Assembly (NCBI GenBank): GCA_026417195.1
Contig: JAOADS010000006.1
Coordinates: 1-28,659, forward strand
DNA: 28,659 nucleotides
Direction: 5' to 3'
DNA from: Ignavibacteria bacterium
Lineage (GTDB): Bacteria; Bacteroidota; Ignavibacteria; Tepidaquicellales; OLB5
Shown here: in pieces, positions 16,309 through 23,145 of the stretch
Position numbering within the stretch: position 1 is the first letter of the stretch
Layout: each line of letters begins with the position of its first letter
Made by a program: the position numbers and the translations under genes
The notes under the pieces: generated by a model
Database searches by the model: none
The model's input: only the letters and a program-made list of their open reading frames with translations
What the model was told of the DNA's origin: nothing

Positions 16309-17217
16309 ATGCTTAATATCAAAAGCTGTTCAAAATACATATTATTTCCAGTTCTGACTTTATCTATAATATCATGTAAAGAGAAGAATGAAAATCAAAG
16401 AACGGATAAAATACTTGCAGTTTCGTCTATAACAATAATTGCGGATATGGTTAAATACATAGGCGGTGATAAAGTTGATTCAAGGAGTATATGTCCTGTC
16501 GGTACAGATCCGCACACTTATAAACCAAAACCCTCAGATCCGAAAAGTATAGCTGAATCAGACATAGTATTCATAAACGGGTTAGGACTTGAACACTGGA
16601 TAGAGGAAATGATAAGAAATGCTGGTGGTAATAAAAAAGTAGTAAAGGTAACCGATGGTATAGAGCCGTTAAAGGATGAAAAAGGGTATGGAGATCCGGA
16701 TCCTCATGCATGGTTTGATGTCAATTTGGCAAAAATCTATGTAAGAAACATAGCTGATGCGCTGGCTGAAGTGGATAAGCCAAATGAGTTATATTACTTA
16801 CAGAATCTGAATGATTATCTTCTAAAGCTGGATTCTCTTGACAGCTGGATAAGAAAACAAATTGCAGAAATACCCGAGATGCAGAGAGTCCTGATAACTT
16901 CACATGATGCTTTCAGATATTTCGGCAGGGCATATGGACTCGAGGTAAGAGGTTTACAGGGTATTTCAACTGAGGCGAGACCGCAGACTGAAGATATAAA
17001 AAAAATAGTTGATCTTATAAAGGAAAGAAAACTCAAAGCAGTCTTTATTGAAACGAGTGTAAATCCGAAATTACTTCAGGAAATCTCACGGGAAACCAGT
17101 GCAAGAGTAGGAGGGACACTGTATTCAGACTCACTTGGAGAGGAATACAGTGATGAAGGTACATATATAGGTGCTGTTATCCACAACGTTAAAACTATAA
17201 CATCAGCGTTAAAATGA
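16309..17217 (+). CDS. Metal ABC transporter substrate-binding lipoprotein (TroA/ZnuA/MntA type)
   Basis: 302 residues. A lipoprotein signal peptide ends in the lipobox LSIISC with C23 as the lipid-modified residue. It is a cluster A-I (cluster 9) binding protein for Mn2+ or Zn2+. Ligand candidates in order are H69 (TDPHTYKP), H133 (DPHAWFD), H199 (SHDAFRYFG) and D274 (YSDSLG). This His3-Asp set is the one I recall for Treponema TroA, which takes zinc and manganese; Mn-specific PsaA has Glu in the third place. The text from H199 to GLQGIS is very TroA-like. There is no long His-rich loop of the ZnuA type. It delivers metal to the ATPase/permease pair encoded downstream. ATGA overlap with the next gene. 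Confidence 0.92.
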   Translation: MLNIKSCSKYILFPVLTLSIISCKEKNENQRTDKILAVSSITIIADMVKYIGGDKVDSRSICPVGTDPHTYKPKPSDPKSIAESDIVFINGLGLEHWIEEMIRNAGGNKKVVKVTDGIEPLKDEKGYGDPDPHAWFDVNLAKIYVRNIADALAEVDKPNELYYLQNLNDYLLKLDSLDSWIRKQIAEIPEMQRVLITSHDAFRYFGRAYGLEVRGLQGISTEARPQTEDIKKIVDLIKERKLKAVFIETSVNPKLLQEISRETSARVGGTLYSDSLGEEYSDEGTYIGAVIHNVKTITSALK

Positions 17218-18029
17218 ATACTTATTTCTCAAAATATTTCTTTTATATGCTTGGTTTAATTTCGTTACTAAGCCAGTGGTTTTCAATTCTGTACTCACAG
17301 GATGAACTTATTACAGACAGACCGGATCAAACCGAATCAGCCTTTACCGTTTCAGCTGGATTCATTCAGTTTGAAGGTGGGGTTTCAATGGAAACATATT
17401 CATTCAGCTATCTTTTACCTACCTATCCTGAGCAGATTTCTCAAGGCACCAGAAAAAATTTTTATCCGTCTTTTCTTCTCAGGACCGGAATTACAAATAA
17501 TTTTGAGATGAGACTTGGATGGGGAATGTATAAGGCTGATAGTAGTCCCATTATTACAGAACCGTTGATTATTGGATTTAAATTGAAACTTGCTGATGAA
17601 AAGAAATTTATTCCCCAGTCTGCTTTTATATTTCACTTATCGGTACCTCTGAGGAAGGAACACAGTGATTACATATCACCGGATTTCAGACTTGCTTTCT
17701 CACATACGTTAACAGAAACAATGTCAATAGCCTATAATTTTGGAACTGAATGGGAACTCAACAAAAGTTCAGCTGACGGAAAACTTGTTTATACTTTAGC
17801 AGGAGCTTTTGATCTTGGGAAAAGGCTTTCTGCATTTGCAGAGATTTTCGGTTATATAGGGTCTTCAGAAAATGCACGGAATCTGATTAACGGTGGCTTA
17901 ACCTACCTGATACTAAAGAATCTTCAGGCTGATATTTATTTCGGATTTGGTCTATCAGAAAACACTCCCGACTGGTTTACTGGAGCTGGCATTTCAGTTA
18001 AACTACCGGCATGGAACGTCAAAAGATGA
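17214..18029 (+). CDS. Predicted outer-membrane beta-barrel protein (TDRPDQTES family) in the metal operon
   Basis: 271 residues. A signal peptide runs to about residue 28 (ILYS before QD). The mature protein starts with TDRPDQTES at 34-42, a signature I associate with the transporter/Phenol_MetA_deg-like family (PF13557) of outer-membrane barrels. The rest is alternating-polarity beta strands with short turns, such as FEMRLGWGMYKA, AFIFHLSVPL, TMSIAYNFGTEW and LQADIYFGFGLSE, fitting a 10- to 14-stranded barrel. Placed between the binding protein and the ATPase with 4-base overlaps on the better start choice, it is probably co-translated with the metal transporter and may let the metal, or a metal chelate, cross the outer membrane. 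That role is inferred from context. Confidence 0.75.
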   Translation: MNTYFSKYFFYMLGLISLLSQWFSILYSQDELITDRPDQTESAFTVSAGFIQFEGGVSMETYSFSYLLPTYPEQISQGTRKNFYPSFLLRTGITNNFEMRLGWGMYKADSSPIITEPLIIGFKLKLADEKKFIPQSAFIFHLSVPLRKEHSDYISPDFRLAFSHTLTETMSIAYNFGTEWELNKSSADGKLVYTLAGAFDLGKRLSAFAEIFGYIGSSENARNLINGGLTYLILKNLQADIYFGFGLSENTPDWFTGAGISVKLPAWNVKR

Positions 18030-18766
18030 ATGTAATAAGTATTAAAAATCTTACAATCTCATATCACAGAAAACCAGCAATCAGAGGAATAAGCCTTGAA
18101 ATTGAAAAGGGCAGTATTATAGCAATTATAGGTCCTAACGGAGCCGGGAAGTCAACTCTGCTGAAGGGGATACTGGGACTTTTACCTTTTGATTCGGGAG
18201 AAGTGAAAATTTTCGGTGAAGATGTTGATAAAGTACGAAAGAAAATTTCATACATACCTCAGCGCGAACAGTTTGACTGGGATTTTCCTATTAATGTTTA
18301 TGAACTTGTAATGATGGGAAGATATGCCCATATACCTTTTATAGGGTTTCCTCGTAGAAAAGACAAACAGGTTGTCATTAATTGTTTAGAGAAGCTTGAA
18401 ATTGAAAGATGTGCTACCAGACAGATAAGAAATCTTTCCGGTGGACAACAGCAGAGAGCTTTCATAGCCAGAGCCCTAGCACAGGAGAGTGATATTTATT
18501 TTATGGATGAACCATTTGTAGGCGTAGATGCGAAAACAGAAAAATCCATTTTCTCTTTGATGAATGAGCTTAAATCAGAAGGGAAGACAATTATGGTGGT
18601 ACACCATGATCTCAGTAAAATAAAAGGATATTATGATAAGGTAATTATGATAAACCAGACCTTAATAGCTTATGGAAATACCAACGATGTTTTTACCCCT
18701 GAACTTATAAACAAAACTTATGGAGGGAGATTAACTATACTCCAGAAGACAGAAGAACTTATCTGA
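18026..18766 (+). CDS. Metal ABC transporter ATP-binding protein
   Basis: 246 residues from the ATG at 18026, which makes an ATGA overlap with the upstream stop; ATG 18011 would add five residues. All ABC motifs are present: Walker A GPNGAGKST at 36-44, Q-loop Q79, signature LSGGQ at 137-141, Walker B IYFMDE at 157-162 and H-loop H194. The segment FDWDFPINVYELVMMGRY at 83-100 is typical of the ZnuC/MntB/TroB Mn/Zn branch. It powers metal import through the permease encoded next, which begins one base after this stop. Confidence 0.93.
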   Translation: MNVISIKNLTISYHRKPAIRGISLEIEKGSIIAIIGPNGAGKSTLLKGILGLLPFDSGEVKIFGEDVDKVRKKISYIPQREQFDWDFPINVYELVMMGRYAHIPFIGFPRRKDKQVVINCLEKLEIERCATRQIRNLSGGQQQRAFIARALAQESDIYFMDEPFVGVDAKTEKSIFSLMNELKSEGKTIMVVHHDLSKIKGYYDKVIMINQTLIAYGNTNDVFTPELINKTYGGRLTILQKTEELI

Positions 18767-18767
18767 G

Positions 18768-20042
18768 ATGACAGAATTTATAAAATATTTTCTCTTAGAG
18801 CCTTTGCAGTATGAGTTTATTCAGAGAGCATTACTTGCTTCAGTTGCTGTAGGGATCAGCTGCGGACTGATAGGTGTTTATATTATGCTTAGAAGAATGT
18901 CTCTGATCGGAGACGCACTTGCCCATGCAGTTCTGCCAGGCATAGTGATCGGATTCATGGTAGCCGGAAAAAGTGAACTTGTGATGTTCACCGGTGCTGT
19001 AGTTTCTGGAATAATTACATCAGTTCTCATAGGCTTTCTCAGCAGGAATTCAATCATAAAGGAAGACACTTCAATCGGAATTATTTTCACGGGAGCTTTT
19101 GCCCTTGGAATTCTTCTGATATCTCAGCTCAAAGGCGTTCACCTTGATCTTTCATCATATTTGTTTGGTGATATTCTTGGAGTATCAACAGGTGATTTGA
19201 TTCTTTCATTTACAATAACACTTGTTATCATTATTTGCGTGATCCTTTTTTACAAGCAGCTTCTTATAACTTCATTTGATCCTACCTTGGCTATTACGAT
19301 AGGGATACCGGTTTCTGTCATACACTACGGACTTATGACTTTACTTTCTATGTCAATTGTAGCCGGATTACAGTCTGTTGGTGTGGTTTTGCTAGTTGCT
19401 ATGCTAATAACTCCTGCTGCTACAGCTTACCTTCTGACTCATAGTCTGAAGAAAATATTACCGCTATCTGTATTGATAGCTGTAGTTGCATCCATATCAG
19501 GTTTGTTTTTATCTTATCATTTTAATTTTTCATCAGGTGCTTCTATAGTATTAACCGCAGTAATGTTTTTTACAGTAGCTTTTATATTTTCACCGAAAGA
19601 GGGATTGCTTATAAAGTACCTCAGAAAGAAAAAAACAGCGAGAACAGCAATAAGTGAAGATGTTATAAAACTCATAATGAGATATAAAGGTCTGCAGCTT
19701 GATGAACAGGTTTCTAAATTATCATCAGAGACCGGTTTACACCTAAGGAATCTGAAATCTATTTTGAATTCCCTTGAATCAAAGGGTTTTTTGTATTCTG
19801 ATAACAACTCCTACTCACTCACTAATCAAGGACTCGCCGAAGCAAGGAGACTTGTCAGGACTCACAGACTTTGGGAAACATATGCCTCGAAGGAGAAATT
19901 TTTATCTGATGACGAACTCCATTCAGATGCCGAGAAAATAGAACACCTGCTGCCTGATGAGCTTGTTGATGAGTTAGACAGGGAACTGGGATATCCCGAG
20001 AAAGATCCTCATGGTTCAGAAATTCCAAGGACTGAGAGCTGA
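18768..20042 (+). CDS. Metal ABC permease fused to a C-terminal DtxR-type repressor domain
   Basis: 424 residues, against about 270-290 for an ordinary ABC-3 permease. Residues 1-285 form the ZnuB/MntC/TroC-type membrane domain: RRMSLIGDALAHAVLPGIV at 42-60, several hydrophobic helices and SVGVVLLVAMLITPAATA at 203-220. After a basic junction (KYLRKKKTAR, 283-292) comes a winged helix-turn-helix (about 295-355) and a metal-binding dimerisation region. Candidate metal ligands D298, H366, E389, E392 and H393 match one-to-one those of the free regulator at 15655 (D8, H77, E100, E103, H104), and DPHGSEIPR at 413-421 matches DPHGDPIPD. The SH3/FeoA-like domain is absent. The architecture resembles chlamydial YtgCR, in which the repressor part is released by proteolysis. 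The reading frame is continuous, so this is a real fusion in the given sequence. Last gene of the operon. Confidence 0.92.
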   Translation: MTEFIKYFLLEPLQYEFIQRALLASVAVGISCGLIGVYIMLRRMSLIGDALAHAVLPGIVIGFMVAGKSELVMFTGAVVSGIITSVLIGFLSRNSIIKEDTSIGIIFTGAFALGILLISQLKGVHLDLSSYLFGDILGVSTGDLILSFTITLVIIICVILFYKQLLITSFDPTLAITIGIPVSVIHYGLMTLLSMSIVAGLQSVGVVLLVAMLITPAATAYLLTHSLKKILPLSVLIAVVASISGLFLSYHFNFSSGASIVLTAVMFFTVAFIFSPKEGLLIKYLRKKKTARTAISEDVIKLIMRYKGLQLDEQVSKLSSETGLHLRNLKSILNSLESKGFLYSDNNSYSLTNQGLAEARRLVRTHRLWETYASKEKFLSDDELHSDAEKIEHLLPDELVDELDRELGYPEKDPHGSEIPRTES

Positions 20043-20180
20043 TAATTTACTCACCCCGTATCCTAAAAATTTAAAGATTTTCGGTTGTTTGAGAGTTGGA
20101 AATTTTACTAACTATATTACATTGCTTCTGTGAGAAAATAAAATCTTGAAATAATTAAATTTTATGGACAACTTATAATT
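20043..20180 (+). promoter_or_regulatory. Intergenic gap with probable promoter of the radical SAM block
   Basis: 138 AT-rich bases between the permease fusion and the next ATG. No GC-rich terminator hairpin was found after the permease. Promoter-like pieces are a TTG at 20146-20148 and TATAATT at 20174-20180 immediately before the ATG, but the spacing (25 bases) fits neither the housekeeping nor the Bacteroidota consensus well. A promoter is expected here because of the gap; its exact position is unknown. Confidence 0.25.
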
Positions 20181-21122
20181 ATGAGTCTTGAGAATAGTAT
20201 AACTTCTGTTTTATTGTATTACGATATTTTCTCATATCCTCTTAAAGGTGATGAACTTTATACATTTCTCCCCTCTAACTCAGTTTCAAAGGAAGATGTT
20301 CTAAAATATGCAGATGAGGTTTCAAGAGACAGGAAATCTCCTTTTAGAAGAAAGATGGAGTATTACATAATTGAACCTGTTAACGGTAAAATAGAAGCAA
20401 GATTATACAGGGAAAGATATTCCGGGAAAATGTGGAAAATAGCACGGGTAATTACTTCGTTAATAAAGATGTTTCCATTTGTGAGAGCTGTAATGATAAC
20501 AGGCAGTCTGTCAAAAGGATGTTCAGACAAAAATTCAGATTTAGACTTTATGGTTATAACGGCAGAGAACAGACTCTGGATATGCAGAACATTTCTCATG
20601 TTGTTTAAGAAAATATTTCTCTTTAACAGTTATAAATATTTCTGTATAAACTATTTTATATCTGAAAATCAGCTTGAAATTCCAGATAAGAATATTTTTA
20701 CTGCTACCGAAATTGCTACTGTCAGGATTGCGTATAATACGGATCTGGTTCACCGCTTTATTAATGCAAACAAGTGGATAAGGAAATTTTTCCCTAATTA
20801 TGAGTTGTGTAATGAAGTTACCCATAAGGCTGGCTTCAGGGTAAACAACAGACGGAGCCTCTATCAGAATATCACGGAGAAGTTCTTTCCGGGAAACTTC
20901 GGGGATAAGATCAACCTCAGACTAATGAATTATTTCAGAAAACATATAGATAAGAAGTATTCTCACATAAAAGAAACTGACAGAAAATCTATGTTTTCTG
21001 TTGAAGTAAACGTTTCCCGTACTCATCCGGGCAATATGCAGAAAAAAATACTTGAAGCTTACTCTCAGAAGTTACGTCAATATAATCTCTCAGAAAAAAT
21101 TATTTACTTTTCAGATAAGTGA
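20181..21122 (+). CDS. Nucleotidyltransferase-fold protein (Pol beta superfamily)
   Basis: 313 residues. A central nucleotidyltransferase motif, GSLSKGCSDKNSDLDFMVIT (G108-S109 with D120 and D122), gives the helix-turn and two of the three catalytic carboxylates of the Pol beta/MNT fold. It is preceded by a small N-terminal region (SVLLYYDIFSYPLKGDEL) that looks like a winged-helix element. The C-terminal ~170 residues are basic and aromatic and not recognised. The substrate is unknown: it could add a nucleotide to a protein, a sugar phosphate or a small molecule, or have lost activity. It overlaps the following radical SAM gene by one base, so the two are very likely co-translated. Confidence 0.75.
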   Translation: MSLENSITSVLLYYDIFSYPLKGDELYTFLPSNSVSKEDVLKYADEVSRDRKSPFRRKMEYYIIEPVNGKIEARLYRERYSGKMWKIARVITSLIKMFPFVRAVMITGSLSKGCSDKNSDLDFMVITAENRLWICRTFLMLFKKIFLFNSYKYFCINYFISENQLEIPDKNIFTATEIATVRIAYNTDLVHRFINANKWIRKFFPNYELCNEVTHKAGFRVNNRRSLYQNITEKFFPGNFGDKINLRLMNYFRKHIDKKYSHIKETDRKSMFSVEVNVSRTHPGNMQKKILEAYSQKLRQYNLSEKIIYFSDK

Positions 21123-22591
21123 TGAACAGAATTCTCTTTACAAATTCATACTTTCTCAGACAGGATCCCAAAGAATATAAAAACATGAACCTTTATGCAC
21201 CATTAGGGACTCTCTATGCTGCATCATATCTGCGATCAAAGGGATACATCACAGAACTTTTTGATACGATGCTTGCTGAATCGGAAAAAGATATTGAAGA
21301 AAAAATTAAAGAATACCGTCCGGATGTTTTAGTAATATATGATGATGTTTTCAATTATCTCACCAAGATGTGCCTTACAAGGATGAGGGAGGCCGCACTT
21401 AATATGACCAGGATAGCAAAAAAGTATAGTAGTACCGTAATTATTTCCGGTTCAGATTCTGCAGACCATCTCGATAAGTATTTCAGCGGAGGTGCGGATT
21501 ATGTAATAGTCGGTGAAGGAGAAGTTACATTAGGAGAACTGGCAGACTACCTGAACGGGAAGTCTGAAAAGAAATTAAATGAAATTGAAGGAATAGCATA
21601 TGTCAGAAAAGAAGAAATAATCAGAAACAGTCCGAGGAAAGTTCTCAGAGACCTTGACTGCCTGCCCTTTCCGGCCTGGGATCTTGTAGATTTTAACTCT
21701 TACAGGTGGCTCTGGAAAAAACATCACGGTTATTTTTCTATGAATCTTGTTACCACAAGGGGCTGTCCTTTTCACTGTAACTGGTGTGCCAAACCCATTT
21801 ATGGTCAGGTTTATAATTCCCACTCTCCATCTTACGTTGTTGGAATGATGAAATATATTGCATACAAATATCAGCCGGATCATATCTGGTTCTGTGATGA
21901 CATATTCGGGCTTAAGCCGGGCTGGATAAAAGAGTTCAGAGAGCTTCTTGAAAAGGAGAATATAAAGATACCGTTTAAATGTCTTTCCCGAGCTGATTTG
22001 TTGCTGAAAGAAGAGAACATTAAAGATCTTTCCCTTTCAGGTTGTGAATCAATTTGGATAGGCGCTGAGTCTGGTTCGCAGAAAATTCTTGATGCTATGG
22101 AAAAAGGGACAACTATTGAGGAGATTTATAAGTCAACAGATCTTTTGAGAAAGAATAATATTAAAGTAAGTTTCTTTATTCAATTCGGCTACAGCGGTGA
22201 AACTATCTCTGAAATAAGAGAAACTGAGAAAATGATCTATGATTTAATGCCGGAAGATATCGGAATATCTGTTTCATATCCTCTTCCCGGTACTAGGTTT
22301 TATGAAAGAGTTGTCTCTCAGATGAAACACAAACATAACTGGGAATTATCTGATGATTTTGAGATGATGTTTGACGGAGAGTATTCTACTAAATTTTACA
22401 GGATACTTCACAGAAAAGTTCATAACGCTTTCAGGATGAAGCAACTTTTGAACGAGCCGATAAGGCGATTCAGTAAACTCTGGAAGCTGCCTTTTTATTT
22501 TTCTCTGTGGTTATGGAATTTAATTTTATTCAGTCTGCAACTGAGACAGGAGAGTAAATCTCCTCCCGTTTTTAAAGTGAAACCGGTTTAA
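21122..22591 (+). CDS. B12-binding-domain-type radical SAM protein (paralogue 1)
   Basis: 489 residues from the ATG at 21122, sharing one base with the upstream TGA; GTG 21119 would add one residue. Residues 1-145 look like the Rossmann-like cobalamin-binding domain of class B radical SAM enzymes (PLGTLYAASYLRSKG at 27-41, VIVGEGEVTLGEL at 128-140). The lower-ligand DxHxxG motif is not seen, as in many class B enzymes. The radical SAM domain begins at about 207 with the cluster motif C215-P-F-H-C219-N-W-C222 and continues with IWIGAESGSQKILDAM and FFIQFGYSGET. The C-terminal region is basic and aromatic. Homologous to the protein at 23146 throughout. Likely a C-methylase or other C-C bond-forming enzyme acting on a lipid, sugar or secondary metabolite; substrate unknown. 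Confidence 0.85.
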   Translation: MNRILFTNSYFLRQDPKEYKNMNLYAPLGTLYAASYLRSKGYITELFDTMLAESEKDIEEKIKEYRPDVLVIYDDVFNYLTKMCLTRMREAALNMTRIAKKYSSTVIISGSDSADHLDKYFSGGADYVIVGEGEVTLGELADYLNGKSEKKLNEIEGIAYVRKEEIIRNSPRKVLRDLDCLPFPAWDLVDFNSYRWLWKKHHGYFSMNLVTTRGCPFHCNWCAKPIYGQVYNSHSPSYVVGMMKYIAYKYQPDHIWFCDDIFGLKPGWIKEFRELLEKENIKIPFKCLSRADLLLKEENIKDLSLSGCESIWIGAESGSQKILDAMEKGTTIEEIYKSTDLLRKNNIKVSFFIQFGYSGETISEIRETEKMIYDLMPEDIGISVSYPLPGTRFYERVVSQMKHKHNWELSDDFEMMFDGEYSTKFYRILHRKVHNAFRMKQLLNEPIRRFSKLWKLPFYFSLWLWNLILFSLQLRQESKSPPVFKVKPV

Positions 22592-22620
22592 AATAAATTT
22601 TATAAATAAAGAAAACTTTT

Positions 22621-23085
22621 ATGAAAGCTTATCAATTACTTGTTCCGTTGTTTTTTATGATATGTGAGTTCTGCTATTCTCAGTCTGCAACGACCATGCA
22701 GGATATTTTGGCGGAAGTAAATCAAAGAGTAAAAAACCTTGAAGAGCAGAAACATCAGGAGATTGTAAACATTACGCTTGACCTACTTTCAAGAAACGGC
22801 GAGAAAAGGATATACCGCTATCTGGATCCTTCATTCACCTATGATGTAATTGCGTTTGGAGACAGAAGGATCAACAGAATAAAGTTAAAGGTAGGTAAAT
22901 TAGATACATCTACAGGAGAAGTAAATCTAATAGATGAATATTCCGCAGAAACTGCTCAGATAAGAATAAAACCATCAGAATTTGAGCAGTACGTTTTTAT
23001 AGTTTCAGTAGATGAATACAGAAAAGGAGATTCAGTAGGACATTTCGCAATAATCCTTTATCATGAAAATCCTGAGCATCAGTAA
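22621..23085 (+). CDS. Small exported protein of unknown function
   Basis: 154 residues. A classic signal peptide (hydrophobic LLVPLFFMI, then CEFCYS with cleavage likely after S20, before QS). The mature part begins with an amphipathic helix (MQDILAEVNQRVKNLEEQ) and continues with alternating strands, such as VIAFGDRRINRIKLKV and YVFIVSVDEYRKGDSVGHF, so a small periplasmic beta-rich domain is plausible. I recognise no family. It lies 29 bases after one radical SAM gene and 60 bases before its paralogue, so it is probably co-transcribed with them. It has no obvious core Cys/Gly motif that would mark it as a modified peptide, and is more likely an accessory periplasmic protein. Confidence 0.7.
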   Translation: MKAYQLLVPLFFMICEFCYSQSATTMQDILAEVNQRVKNLEEQKHQEIVNITLDLLSRNGEKRIYRYLDPSFTYDVIAFGDRRINRIKLKVGKLDTSTGEVNLIDEYSAETAQIRIKPSEFEQYVFIVSVDEYRKGDSVGHFAIILYHENPEHQ

Positions 23086-23145
23086 ATTAAGTATAATTTT
23101 AAAATTCCTTTAAGAACAAATTAGTTTACAAACCTTGCCGGGATA

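Noticed and set aside
17302..17511. Small + strand frame within the beta-barrel gene
   Set aside because: Out of frame with a gene that has a signal peptide and family motif; composition shows no coding character of its own.
18768..20042. The possibility that the permease-DtxR fusion is two genes joined by a sequencing error
   Set aside because: The junction region 19600-19680 reads through in a single frame with a natural linker, and both halves keep intact motifs; similar fusions are known. Raw reads would still be the final test.
20043..20110. AAAATTTAAAGATTTT as a terminator after the metal operon
   Set aside because: The possible stem is only 4-5 A:T pairs and would not be stable enough to act as a terminator.
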